Shown piece by piece: positions 42,081 through 50,810 of a DNA stretch of 64,000 nt. This DNA comes from Actinomycetales bacterium (GTDB lineage Bacteria > Actinomycetota > Actinomycetes > Actinomycetales > Cellulomonadaceae). The notes under the pieces were generated by a model, which worked only from the letters and a program-made list of their open reading frames with translations, had not been told where the DNA came from and did no database searches. The position numbers were made by a program, and so were the translations under genes. Each line of letters begins with the position of its first letter. Position 1 is the stretch's first letter. The stretch is taken from positions 104,095 to 168,094 of the forward strand of contig JAHLLI010000010.1 of NCBI GenBank assembly GCA_020444245.1, given 5' to 3'.

Positions 42081-42752
42081 ATGACCGACACATCGGCCCC
42101 GTTCGACGGCCTCAACCTCGAGCTCCAGCTCAGCCTGCGCCGCGCGTCCGAGCGGCTGGTCGGTGACTTCGCCGGGGTCTTCGGCAAGGAGACCATCGAG
42201 AGGTTCCTGACCAGCTCCTACGACGAGTTCGCCGGCCACGCCACCATCCCGAACTTCCTGCCCTTGCTGGCCGAGCGGTTCGCCCGCCAGCGGCTCAAGG
42301 CTCTGGCCCGCGTCGAGGGCAAGGTCAGCGACGACAAGCCGGTCGTGCTGTTCCTGTGCATCCACAACGCCGGGCGCTCGCAGATGGCGCTCGGGTTCTT
42401 CACCCACCACGCCGGGGACAACGCCGTCGCGTGGTCCGGCGGGTCCACCCCGGGCGTGGAGGTCAACCCCGCGGCGATCGCCGCGATGGCCGAGCGCGGC
42501 ATCGACATCTCCGCCGAGTACCCCAAGCCCTGGACCGACGAGATCGTCCGGGCCGCCGACGTGGTGATCACCATGGGCTGCGGAGACGCCTGCCCGATCT
42601 TCCCCGGCAAGCGGTACGAGGAGTGGGAGCTCGACGACCCGGCCGGCCTCGACGTGGCCGACGTGCGTCCCATCCGCGACGAGATCGAACGCCGCGTGCT
42701 GGACCTTCTCGATGAGCTCGACGTCCCGGTCTCCGCCGCCACCACCGTTTGA
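42081..42752 (+). CDS. arsC: Arsenate reductase ArsC with N-terminal helical dimerisation domain
   Basis: A 223-residue protein. About 75 residues of three-helix bundle (LNLELQLSLRRASERLVG, TIERFLTSSYDEFAG, LLAERFARQRLKALA) precede an LMWP reductase domain with P-loop VLFLCIHNAGRSQMALGF and VVITMGCGDACPIFPGKR. In actinobacteria such enzymes reduce arsenate through mycothiol and mycoredoxin. I prefer ATG 42081, 9 bases after AGGAG, over ATG 42072. Confidence 0.93.
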   Translation: MTDTSAPFDGLNLELQLSLRRASERLVGDFAGVFGKETIERFLTSSYDEFAGHATIPNFLPLLAERFARQRLKALARVEGKVSDDKPVVLFLCIHNAGRSQMALGFFTHHAGDNAVAWSGGSTPGVEVNPAAIAAMAERGIDISAEYPKPWTDEIVRAADVVITMGCGDACPIFPGKRYEEWELDDPAGLDVADVRPIRDEIERRVLDLLDELDVPVSAATTV

Positions 42753-42780
42753 ACCCGACCCCCGACCAGAAGGAGCCCTC

Positions 42781-43203
42781 GTGACCGAGACCGCCACCCG
42801 CCCGTCCGTGCTGTTCGTCTGCGTGCACAACGCCGGCCGCTCGCAGATGGCCGCCGGCTGGCTGCGGCACCTGTCCGGTGGGGCGGTCGAAGTCCGCTCC
42901 GCCGGGTCCATGCCGGCCGACCAGATCAACCCCACGGCCGTGGAAGCCATGCTCGAGCAGGGCATCGACATCCGCGCCGAGCAGCCCAAGATCCTCACCA
43001 CCGAAGCCGTCAAGGCCTCCGACGTGGTGGTCACCATGGGGTGCGGCGACGCGTGCCCGATCTTCCCGGGCAAGCGGTACGAGGACTGGGCGCTGGACGA
43101 CCCGGCCGGCCAGGGCATCGACGCCGTCCGCCCGATCCGCGACCAGATCCGCAGCCGCATCGAGGACCTGCTCGACGAGCTCGGCGTCCCTCTGGCGGTG
43201 TGA
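42781..43203 (+). CDS. arsC: Arsenate reductase ArsC, single-domain paralogue
   Basis: A 140-residue LMWP-type reductase: P-loop VLFVCVHNAGRSQMAAGW, VVTMGCGDACPIFPGKR and YEDWALDDPAGQ. It is a close paralogue of the preceding protein without its helical domain; the shared GCGDACPIFPGKRYE block suggests tandem duplication. GTG start with an AAGGAG site; 28 bases after the preceding stop. It should convert arsenate to arsenite for export. Confidence 0.94.
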   Translation: MTETATRPSVLFVCVHNAGRSQMAAGWLRHLSGGAVEVRSAGSMPADQINPTAVEAMLEQGIDIRAEQPKILTTEAVKASDVVVTMGCGDACPIFPGKRYEDWALDDPAGQGIDAVRPIRDQIRSRIEDLLDELGVPLAV

Positions 43204-43302
43204 CCGGCGGCCCCGACGAAGCGACGCGAGACCGATACCAGCCACCCACCACCTGTGACCTCTCAGCACCGACCGGCCGGGCTTCTGGGACCTCGCGGTC
43301 AC

Positions 43303-44052
43303 TCACGCGGTGGCGAGGTCCCAGACCATCTTCGCCGCCACCACCCACAGCACGACTGCGATGAGGCGTTTGAGCTGGCCGCTGGTGACCCGGGTGGTCA
43401 TCAGCCGCGACCCGACCAGCGACCCGACGGCCGCGGCCACGACGCTGACCACGATCAACGTCCCGTCCAGCGAGCCGACGGAGACCCGCCCGAGGAACCC
43501 CGACAGCGAGGAGAACACCACCGCGAAGCTGGTGGTCCCGGCGGCCTTCTTCGGGTCCAGGCCCATCGTGTGCAAGGACGGCAGGATGACGTTCCCGCCG
43601 CCCACGCCCAGCAGCCCGCCCAGGAACCCCGCTCCAGACCCGACGACGGTCCCCGCACCGATCTGCGCGGCCCGGCTGGGCTCACGGCTCACGTCCGGGC
43701 GCTGGTAGAACAGCATCATCGCGCCGGCGAAGACCAGGAACGTGGCGAGCAGCCACAGAAGAACGGTGGTGTCCACGTGCGGGGCGACGCGTGCCCCGAT
43801 CGGTGCGGCGACCACGGCCGCGATGGTGATCGGGATCCCGAGGGCGAGGTTGACCAGCCGCGCGCGCCAGTAGGTGATGCTGGCGAAGGACAGGCTCACA
43901 GCATTGAGCAGCAGCGCCGTGGACGCGGCGACCGGCAGCGGCACCCCGAGCCAGTAGAACAGCGGCACGAACAAGAACGCGGCACCAAGCCCGGCCATCG
44001 CCATCACCCCGGACAGCACCACGACGATGACCGCGATCACGGCATAGAGCAT
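43303..44052 (-). CDS. TSUP-family (TauE/SafE) membrane exporter
   Basis: A 249-residue protein with about eight helices. It shows the two family repeats: MAMAGLGAAFLFVPLFYW and GGLLGVGGGNVILPSLHTMG. TSUP proteins move sulfite, sulfoacetate and similar anions; the substrate here is unknown. It is the last gene of the arsenic minus-strand run, 13 bases after the FmdE gene, and convergent with arsC. Confidence 0.9.
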   Translation of the reverse strand: MLYAVIAVIVVVLSGVMAMAGLGAAFLFVPLFYWLGVPLPVAASTALLLNAVSLSFASITYWRARLVNLALGIPITIAAVVAAPIGARVAPHVDTTVLLWLLATFLVFAGAMMLFYQRPDVSREPSRAAQIGAGTVVGSGAGFLGGLLGVGGGNVILPSLHTMGLDPKKAAGTTSFAVVFSSLSGFLGRVSVGSLDGTLIVVSVVAAAVGSLVGSRLMTTRVTSGQLKRLIAVVLWVVAAKMVWDLATA

Positions 44053-44065
44053 CAGCGGACCCGTC

Positions 44066-44665
44066 TCAGGCCAGGTATCCGGCGCAGTCCACGCACATCT
44101 GTTCCCCGTTGGCCACGCGCAGGTACGGTTCGGCGACCAGCTGTCCGCACCCGGGGCACACGGCGAACCGGATGACCTCGGCGATGGGCTGCCATCCGGC
44201 CGGCTCGACGGGCCCGACGGTGAGCACGTCGGCGGCGGGTGCGTCCCACACGAGGTTGACCAGCTCCCACTGCTCGGCCTCGGGGATCTCGCTGGCGGGG
44301 ATCCCGGCGCCGCGCTTGCGCATGAACGCCGAGTCGCGGATCTGCGGCTGAAGCGTGGGCTTGTAGGCCACCTGGACGCGACGGTCGGACGCAGTATCGA
44401 CAAGGGTCAGCGCCAGCTTGCCCTTGCCGGACTTGGTGATGTTGCCCTTGCCGAACGTGCACGCCGTGGTGACCTGCACCCCGTCGGCGAAGCACATCGC
44501 CCCGTGGTGGTCGCCGATGTCGACCACGGCGTGCAGCGACTTGCCGCCGCTGGCCGGCACCCCCAGGGCGTCCAGCGCCGCCTGGGCGACCCGCACCCCG
44601 GCGGTGCTGGCCCAGCAGCGGTGCCCGTGGAACGCGAACAGCCGGTCGAGCAGCTCAGTACTCAT
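44066..44665 (-). CDS. FmdE-family protein with C-terminal zinc ribbon
   Basis: A 199-residue protein with the FmdE start LFAFHGHRCWASTAGVRVAQ, the second motif DGVQVTTACTFGKGNI, and a C-terminal ribbon VCPGCGQLVAEPYL...MCVDCAGYL (two CxxC). FmdE domains occur with molybdopterin enzymes and in metal-linked operons of organisms without methanogenesis; the role is unknown. A GGAAGGAA site precedes the ATG. Neighbours are a TSUP exporter and a SLAC1-like channel. Confidence 0.88.
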   Translation of the reverse strand: MSTELLDRLFAFHGHRCWASTAGVRVAQAALDALGVPASGGKSLHAVVDIGDHHGAMCFADGVQVTTACTFGKGNITKSGKGKLALTLVDTASDRRVQVAYKPTLQPQIRDSAFMRKRGAGIPASEIPEAEQWELVNLVWDAPAADVLTVGPVEPAGWQPIAEVIRFAVCPGCGQLVAEPYLRVANGEQMCVDCAGYLA

Positions 44666-44700
44666 GACAGGTTCCTTCCATCGAGAGGCGTGGCAGCCGG

Positions 44701-45828
44701 TCAGCGCCGCCAGATCTGACCCGAACGCATCGAGGCGATCGTCCTGGCGGTGGCCACGACCCACGCGGCGGCAAGACCGAGGTACAGGAGCGCACCGAGC
44801 GCGTCGACCGCGGGCACCTGCCACGCCCGGGCGAGGGTGAGGGTGGCCACCGTGTAGGCGCCGAGCGGGAAGACGAACCCCCACCAGCCCAGGTGGAAGG
44901 GGACCGGCCCGGTACGCAGGTAGCGCACGAGCAGCGCGACGACGATCGCCAGCCACCACAGCCCGAAGCCCCAGACCGCCGTGGCGAAGACCCGGCTCAC
45001 GGTGGCCACGACCGTGGAGTCTGCGGCGAAGGCGGCCTGGCCGGCCCGCGCCAGGTTCATCGGGACGAGCGCGCTGACGCCGATCGGACCCAGGGCGATC
45101 CACAGGGACGGCGCCAGCTGGGCAGGCGGGAGCGGGTGCAGGACCAGCCGGTCGTGGAGCATGCCGAGCACGAGCAAGAACAGGATGAAGCCCAGGCCGA
45201 GGAAGGCGTAGCCCGCGAAGAGCAGCAGCCTGGCCAGGTCGGCACCCACGTGCGGCATCAGCGGGGTCAGGGCCATCGGCACGATGACGGTCACCACCGG
45301 TGGGATGAACCACCCGCCATTGACCGCGCCGGCCGGGGCGTCGCCGGTCAACAGCGCGTAGCCGAACGCCACCCCGAACACCAGGGCCAGGACGGTACCC
45401 ACCACGGCCAGCACCGCGATGGTCGCGGTCGCGAGGCCGGCGGGCATCAGACGCTCGCCCAGCGCGGCGGTCATCACGGCCAGGACCAGGATCGCGCCGG
45501 GCAGCGTGGCGTGCAGCCCGCCCAGCACCGGGTGGCGCAGGTCCGCCACCGCCGCCCGGGTGTGCCGGGTCCAGCGGGCCGCCGTCGCCACCAGTACCAC
45601 GGCCCCCAGCAGATACGCCGCGACACCCAGCACCGAGCCCGCAACGTGACCCACGCCCGCAAGTCCCGCCAGGTTCCCCGGGTTGGCGTCGGTGGCGACC
45701 GCGAGGATCGCCGTTCCCATCGCCGCCGCCGGCCAGCCCGGGTGCAGATCCCGCAGCCCTGAGCGGGTCTCGGCCAGCTGGCGGACAGCTGCACCGGTGC
45801 CGAGGACCGGGCCTGGCACGGCGGGCAT
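44701..45828 (-). CDS. SLAC1/TehA-like (TDT family) anion channel or exporter
   Basis: A 375-residue protein with ten hydrophobic helices in the SLAC1/TehA arrangement: HPGWPAAAMGTAILAVATD, GWFIPPVVTVIVPMAL and FHLGWWGFVFPLGAYTVAT, the last being the characteristic motif of sulfite-exporting TDT members. Substrates of the family are tellurite, malate or sulfite; next to TSUP and FmdE genes a sulfur oxyanion is plausible (inference). Confidence 0.9.
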   Translation of the reverse strand: MPAVPGPVLGTGAAVRQLAETRSGLRDLHPGWPAAAMGTAILAVATDANPGNLAGLAGVGHVAGSVLGVAAYLLGAVVLVATAARWTRHTRAAVADLRHPVLGGLHATLPGAILVLAVMTAALGERLMPAGLATATIAVLAVVGTVLALVFGVAFGYALLTGDAPAGAVNGGWFIPPVVTVIVPMALTPLMPHVGADLARLLLFAGYAFLGLGFILFLLVLGMLHDRLVLHPLPPAQLAPSLWIALGPIGVSALVPMNLARAGQAAFAADSTVVATVSRVFATAVWGFGLWWLAIVVALLVRYLRTGPVPFHLGWWGFVFPLGAYTVATLTLARAWQVPAVDALGALLYLGLAAAWVVATARTIASMRSGQIWRR

Positions 45829-45924
45829 GACAGCGGGTTGTACCGGCGCAGCGGTGGGCGGCGCCGGCGATGTGTTCGGACATGGGGAGCTCTGTTCTCC
45901 TGACGGCTGTCGTGGGCTTGGGGG

Positions 45925-46314
45925 CTACTGCTGGTCGGCGAGCCGGGCGAAGACGTACTCGGCGTTGCCGAAGACCCTGGTCGCCTCCGCGAACCGGGCG
46001 ATCTTGAAGGTCTCGAGGATCGATGCGGCGTCGATGCCCTGGGCGGTCGCCTTGTTCATCATCGCTTCGATGCAGTGGCTCCCGGTGGCCAGGGCGATGC
46101 CCAGGTAGATCAGGGTCCGGGTCTGCGGCGTCAGGGCGCCGCCCTCCTTCGGCATCGCGAACGCCCCGTCTTGGGTGTGGCGGTAGACCATCTCGGGCAT
46201 GGCCTGCGCGGCCAGGCGCACGGTGTCCGGCAGGTGACCGTTCAGGGAAGCGGTGATCGTCGCCAGGACCTCGTCGAGGGCGGGACGGGCGGGCTGGTCG
46301 GACTGGGTGGTCAT
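45925..46314 (-). CDS. Carboxymuconolactone decarboxylase (AhpD-like) family protein
   Basis: A 129-residue helical protein of the CMD/AhpD fold: PEMVYRHTQDGAFAMPKE and LIYLGIALATGSHCIEAMMN. The peroxidase CxxC is reduced to a single Cys (HCIEAM), so normal AhpD chemistry is unlikely. Overlaps the CDF gene stop by 4 bases and is co-translated with it. Confidence 0.88.
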   Translation of the reverse strand: MTTQSDQPARPALDEVLATITASLNGHLPDTVRLAAQAMPEMVYRHTQDGAFAMPKEGGALTPQTRTLIYLGIALATGSHCIEAMMNKATAQGIDAASILETFKIARFAEATRVFGNAEYVFARLADQQ

Positions 46315-47366
46315 GGGCGCTCCTCGGCGCTCGTGCCTCGCACGGAGGCGGGGGTCGCGGCACCGGGCGGTGACGCGGGGCTGGCGGTGTCCGTGAAGGT
46401 CGGCAACGGACCGACGAGGGCGCGGACCGGGCCGGGCGCCGGCGCCGCCTCGGTCTCAAGGGTGACGTGACCCAGGGCGAACCCGTCGCCCAGGGCCCGC
46501 CTGACACTGTCGGCGACCGTGGTCGCGTCGGCCAGCGTGGCCGAGCCCGCGAGCACCAGGTGCGCCGAGCAGGCCGGTACGTCGGAGGCCAGGTTCCACA
46601 GGTGCAGGTAGTGCACGTCCACGACCCCGGGGACCGCACGGATCGCGTCGGCCACAGCGTCGGGGTCGAGCCCGGCCGGTGAGCCTTCCATGAGCACGTG
46701 GGTGGTCCTGAGCAGCAGGACGGCGCCCGCCCACAGCACCAGCACCGCCGTCGCCACGGACGCGACCGCGTCGGCGCCGGTCCAGCCCCAGACCACGATC
46801 ACGACGCCGGCGATGACCGCGGCGAGCGACCCCGCGGCGTCGGTCGCCATGTGGGCCACCGACGCCCGCATGTTCAGGCTCTCGCCCTGCGAGTGGTGCA
46901 GGAGCACGGCACTTCCGGCGTTGACGACCAGCCCGATCAGCGCGACCCACGCCAGGCCGGCGCCGTTGACCACGGTCGGCTGTCGCAGTCGGGAGATCGC
47001 CTCCACGACGATCCACACACCGGCCGCGAGCATCAGCAGGGCACTGACCTGGGCTGCCAACACCTCGGCCCGGGCGAACCCGAACGTGTGCCGGGCACTG
47101 ACCGGGCGGCTGGCCAGGACCGCGGCGGCCAGCGCGATCCCCAGGGCAGCGACGTCGGAGAGCAGGTGCGCACCGTCCGCGATCAGGGCGAGCGAGCCGA
47201 AGACCAGCCCCCCGACGATCTCGAGCACCATCAAGGCGGCATTGACCGTCAGCGCCCAGCTCAGGGCCCGACGCTGGCCGCCCCGGTCGCCGTCGGGCCG
47301 GTGCTCGACCTCGTGGCCGGCGTCCACCGGCCCGGCCGGCGTCTCCGCGTGCACCGAGCCGGTCAC
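46311..47366 (-). CDS. CDF-family zinc-type cation exporter
   Basis: A 351-residue CDF: an N-terminal His/Asp-rich part (DAGHEVEHRPDGDRGG), six helices with the HxxxD metal sites ADGAHLLSDVAALGI and VAHMATDAAGSLAAV, and a cytoplasmic domain with GVVDVHYLHLWNL. This matches zinc/cadmium CzcD proteins. It overlaps ACR3 by 4 bases, so metal and arsenite export are made together. Confidence 0.93.
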   Translation of the reverse strand: MTGSVHAETPAGPVDAGHEVEHRPDGDRGGQRRALSWALTVNAALMVLEIVGGLVFGSLALIADGAHLLSDVAALGIALAAAVLASRPVSARHTFGFARAEVLAAQVSALLMLAAGVWIVVEAISRLRQPTVVNGAGLAWVALIGLVVNAGSAVLLHHSQGESLNMRASVAHMATDAAGSLAAVIAGVVIVVWGWTGADAVASVATAVLVLWAGAVLLLRTTHVLMEGSPAGLDPDAVADAIRAVPGVVDVHYLHLWNLASDVPACSAHLVLAGSATLADATTVADSVRRALGDGFALGHVTLETEAAPAPGPVRALVGPLPTFTDTASPASPPGAATPASVRGTSAEERP

Positions 47367-48418
47367 GCCGGCACCTGCTCGGCCTGCCGGTGCCCGGCGA
47401 AGTAGCCCCGCAGGCGCGGGGCCAGCTTGACGTAGCCGACCATCAGCACCACCTGGAAGATCGGCATCGTCGCGGCCGGGACCGCGACCAGGGGTGAGAA
47501 CGCGGTCGCCGCGATCGCGATCGCAGTGCCGTTGTTCTTGCCCGCCGAGGCGAACACCACGGCCATGTGCTCCTCGTAGCTCATCCCGATCCGCCGGTCG
47601 AGCCAGGTCGCCACCGCCAGGGTCGCGACCATGAACAACGCGTTCGGCACCAGCAGCAGCAGGACCGTGGCCCAGCGGTCCCAGATCATCGCCGCCTTGG
47701 CGAAGAAGATCAGGAAGATGATCAGGCTCATCGCCATCATCGACGCCGCCGAGAACACCGGCTGCAGCCCGGCGAGCCGGGCCCTGCCACCGAATCGCAC
47801 CAGGAGCGCTCGGGTGGCCCACCCGGCCAGCATCGGTGCGAGCAGGACCGTCAGGATCGAGGAGACCATGGTCGACATCGGCAGCGGCATCGAGTAGCCG
47901 GCAGCGAACAGCGCCATCCATGCCGGGACCGCGATGATCGCCACGACGAAGCTGATTCCCACGATCACCGTCGCGAGCTCGACGTCACCCTTGGCCAGCC
48001 CGGTGTAGGCGATCGCCATCGACGAGCACGGCACGACCATCACCAGCAAGAACCCGACCGCCAGCAACGGGTCGTGCAGCAACCAGGTCGCCAACAGGTA
48101 CCCGATCGCCGGCGCCCACACGAAGTTGAACACCAGCGCGACCACCAGGCCCCGCACGTTGCGACCGGCCTTGGCCATCTCCTCGAACCGCAGGTTGACC
48201 ATCATCGGGTAGATCACCAGGAACACGGCCACCGTCGTGGTGGTGCTCAGGGCGCCGGTGTGCCCAGAGCTCCACCCGCGCATCGGGTAGCCCGCCACCA
48301 TCCCGAGGGCGATCGCACCCAGCGCGTACGCCAGCAGCCACCGGCTCAGGTGCTGCTGGGTCCGCACCGCCCGGCCCGGGGACACGCGTCCGCCACCGGC
48401 GCCTGACCCGCCGCTCAC
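47363..48418 (-). CDS. acr3: Arsenite efflux carrier of the ACR3 family
   Basis: A 351-residue carrier with ten helices. The conserved Cys motif of helix 4 is VVPCSSMAIAYTGLAKGDVE, and the second crossover region is VVFASAGKNNGTAIAIAATA. ACR3 exports arsenite, alone or with ArsA. The arsDA pair is 7 kb away on the same strand. GTG start overlaps the mini-thioredoxin gene. Confidence 0.93.
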   Translation of the reverse strand: MSGGSGAGGGRVSPGRAVRTQQHLSRWLLAYALGAIALGMVAGYPMRGWSSGHTGALSTTTTVAVFLVIYPMMVNLRFEEMAKAGRNVRGLVVALVFNFVWAPAIGYLLATWLLHDPLLAVGFLLVMVVPCSSMAIAYTGLAKGDVELATVIVGISFVVAIIAVPAWMALFAAGYSMPLPMSTMVSSILTVLLAPMLAGWATRALLVRFGGRARLAGLQPVFSAASMMAMSLIIFLIFFAKAAMIWDRWATVLLLLVPNALFMVATLAVATWLDRRIGMSYEEHMAVVFASAGKNNGTAIAIAATAFSPLVAVPAATMPIFQVVLMVGYVKLAPRLRGYFAGHRQAEQVPA

Positions 48419-48657
48419 GAGGCCACCGACCCGATCAGCCGTGCCAGCTCCGCAGCCTTCGGCACCCGCCCGACCAGCACCACCTGCTCGTCGACCACCA
48501 GGGCCGGGGACGACATCCCCCCGTACCCGGCGATCGTCGGGTAGTCCTCCACCTTGACCACCGTCGCCTCCACCACGCCCCGCTCCACCAGCTCACGCAC
48601 CATCCGGTCAAGAGCCACACACTTGGGACACCCGGGCCCCAGCACCTTGATCACCAT
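48415..48657 (-). CDS. Small thioredoxin-fold CxxC protein (TM0996/MTH895 type)
   Basis: An 80-residue redox protein: VIKVLGPGCPKCVALDRMV with a CPKC centre, and YGGMSSPALVVDEQVVLVGR with the cis-Pro. These mini-thioredoxins often accompany COG0701 permeases and arsenic genes. ATG 48657 has a GGAGGAGG site. It overlaps ACR3 by 4 bases and is 26 bases after a TSUP gene. Confidence 0.9.
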   Translation of the reverse strand: MVIKVLGPGCPKCVALDRMVRELVERGVVEATVVKVEDYPTIAGYGGMSSPALVVDEQVVLVGRVPKAAELARLIGSVAS

Positions 48658-48683
48658 CACGCCTCCTCCTGGTCCAGCGGCGG

Positions 48684-49436
48684 TCAACCGGCCACGATCT
48701 GGACGACCTTCACAGCGGTCATCACCACGATCAGGACGCCGAACGCCCGCTTCAGGCTCGCCCCGGACACGAAACGGCTGGTCAGCCGGGCACCGAGGAA
48801 CGCGCCCGCGGCGCCCACGACGACCAGCACCGCAGCCAGCCCGAGGTCAAGATCGGCGGTGCCCAGGTGCGGCACCAGGGCCGTGAAGGACGGCAGGGTC
48901 ACCGCCACCGCCGTCACGGCAGCGGCCACCTTGGGCTGAAAGCCGACCACGATCAGAGCCGGCATGAGCAAGAACCCCGGTCCCACGCCGAGCAGGCCGG
49001 CCAGGATCGAGATCGGCACCGTCAGGGCGAGCGCCACGCCCAGGCGCGGCTTCACCTCGACGTCGTCAGCCGGGCCCGAGCGGAACAGGCGCCACGCGAG
49101 ATACGCCACCGCCACCAGGTACAGGCCCCACAACCACGTCGGGGAGGCGCCCTGCGCCAACCACGACCCCACCGGTGCCCCCGCCGCGGCCACGGCCGTG
49201 AGCAACAACGCCGGACGCCACGCCACCAGACCGCTGCGCGCGAACCCAGCCGCGGCGAACATCGCAGTGACCCCGTTCAGCAAGAGACTCAACGGCTGGA
49301 GCTGGTGAACCAGGTCCGGCAGGAAGAACCCCAAGAAGGGGACAGCGGCGAACGCCACCCCCAGCCCCACCATGCCCGAGGCGATCGAAAGGACCAGCAG
49401 GCCCACCACCAGCACCACGACGGTCGCGGTATCCAT
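48684..49436 (-). CDS. TSUP-family (TauE/SafE) membrane exporter, second copy
   Basis: A 250-residue protein with about eight helices and the two family repeats SGMVGLGVAFAAVPFLG and LAGLLGVGPGFLLMPALIV. It is only distantly like the TSUP protein at 43303. GGAAGGGATC precedes the ATG. It stands between two mini-thioredoxin genes, an arrangement that hints at a sulfur- or thiol-linked substrate. Confidence 0.9.
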   Translation of the reverse strand: MDTATVVVLVVGLLVLSIASGMVGLGVAFAAVPFLGFFLPDLVHQLQPLSLLLNGVTAMFAAAGFARSGLVAWRPALLLTAVAAAGAPVGSWLAQGASPTWLWGLYLVAVAYLAWRLFRSGPADDVEVKPRLGVALALTVPISILAGLLGVGPGFLLMPALIVVGFQPKVAAAVTAVAVTLPSFTALVPHLGTADLDLGLAAVLVVVGAAGAFLGARLTSRFVSGASLKRAFGVLIVVMTAVKVVQIVAG

Positions 49437-49508
49437 GATCCCTTCCCAACGGCGAGCAGAACTCAGATCAGGCAGGCCCGCGCAAGCGAGCAGCGCCGAG
49501 CCCCTGGC

Positions 49509-49733
49509 TCAGGAGGCGACCAGCGGGAAGCGGGTGGGCACGCGGCCGGAGAGCAGGACCTGCTCGTCGACGACCAGACCGGGGGTGCGCATGATCCCGT
49601 AGGCCGCGATGTCGGCGTACTCGGTGACCTTCTCGAACTCGGCCTCCGCGCCGAGCTCGCGCAGTGCGTCACGCGTGACGCGCTCGAGGTTGACGCAGTT
49701 CGCGCAGCCGGAGCCCAAGATCTTGATGTTCAT
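49509..49733 (-). CDS. Small thioredoxin-fold CxxC protein, paralogue
   Basis: A 74-residue protein with MNIKILGSGCANCVNLERV (CANC centre) and YGIMRTPGLVVDEQVLLSGR. It is a paralogue of the protein at 48415 (shared ALVVDEQVVLVGR-like end). It follows the ArsP-like permease gene by 28 bases, the usual pairing of COG0701 permeases. Confidence 0.9.
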   Translation of the reverse strand: MNIKILGSGCANCVNLERVTRDALRELGAEAEFEKVTEYADIAAYGIMRTPGLVVDEQVLLSGRVPTRFPLVAS

Positions 49734-49761
49734 GGCAGTACCTCTCGTGGGTGTGGGTCGA

Positions 49762-50808
49762 TCAGCCGAGGATGGCGTTGAACAGGTAGCCGACGGCGAG
49801 GATCCCGCTTGCGACGACCGCGATGAAGGTGGCGATGAGCCGAGGCTTGAGCACGCGGCGCAGCAGGATCATCTCCGGCAGCGAGAGCGCGACGACGGCC
49901 ATCATGAAGGCGAGCAGGGTGCCCATGGGCAGGCCCTTGTCATGCAGGGCCTCGACCAGGGGGAGGATGCCGGCCGCGTTGGAGTACAACGGCACGCCGA
50001 TGAGGACGGCGATCGGGACGGCGAACGGGTTCCCGGACCCGGCGTACCTGGTGAAGAACTCCTCGGGCGCCCAGCCGTGGATGGCTGCGCCGAGCCCGAT
50101 CCCGACCAGCAGGTAGGGCCAGATCTTGCGCAGGATCGTCGCGACCTCCTCGCGGCCCATCTGGAACCGGTCGGCCCAGGTCAGCCCGATGGTGGAGTCG
50201 ATGACCTTGCCACGCAGCCGGGTCTCGAACACGAACGGTTCGACCCAGCGCTCGGCGTGCACCCGGCCCAGCACCATGCCGCCGACGATCGCGACGACCA
50301 GCCCGGCGCCGATGTACAGCAGCGTGGGGCCGATCCCGAACAGGCCGAGCAGCAGGGCGATCGCGATCTCGTTGACCATCGGCGAGGCGATGAGGAAGCT
50401 CATCGTCACGCCGATCGGCACGCCTGCCGCGACGAAGCCGATGAAGGCCGGCACGGCCGAGCACGAGCAGAACGGCGTGATGACGCCGAGACCCGCGGCC
50501 ATCACGTTGCCGACGCCCTCGCGCTTGCCGCCCAGCAACGCGCGGGTGCGCTCGACGGACATGAACGAGCGCAGCACCGTGACCACGAAGATGATCCCGG
50601 TCAGCAGCAGGCCGATCTTGACGGTGTCGTAGAAGAAGAAGTGCACCCCGGAGCCCAGCCGCGAGGCCGGGTCCAGACCGGCGACGTCGAACACCAGCCA
50701 GTTCCACAGGTGCACGTTGAGCTCGTAGGCGACGACCCAGACCGCGGCCGCACCTGCCAGACCCAGCCACCGCCGCGTCGGGCTCCCTGCGGCGACCCGC
50801 TCGGTCAC
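49762..50808 (-). CDS. arsP: ArsP-like permease (COG0701)
   Basis: A 348-residue protein with about eight to ten helices in two halves: GVITPFCSCSAVPAFIGF and VLIGVPLYSNAAGILPLVEA. The FCSCS motif is the cysteine site of COG0701 permeases, which include ArsP, exporter of trivalent methyl- and aromatic arsenicals. The conserved Cys pair matches; ArsP function itself is inferred. GTG 50808 lies 2 bases after the arsR stop. Confidence 0.85.
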   Translation of the reverse strand: MTERVAAGSPTRRWLGLAGAAAVWVVAYELNVHLWNWLVFDVAGLDPASRLGSGVHFFFYDTVKIGLLLTGIIFVVTVLRSFMSVERTRALLGGKREGVGNVMAAGLGVITPFCSCSAVPAFIGFVAAGVPIGVTMSFLIASPMVNEIAIALLLGLFGIGPTLLYIGAGLVVAIVGGMVLGRVHAERWVEPFVFETRLRGKVIDSTIGLTWADRFQMGREEVATILRKIWPYLLVGIGLGAAIHGWAPEEFFTRYAGSGNPFAVPIAVLIGVPLYSNAAGILPLVEALHDKGLPMGTLLAFMMAVVALSLPEMILLRRVLKPRLIATFIAVVASGILAVGYLFNAILG

Positions 50809-50810
50809 GC

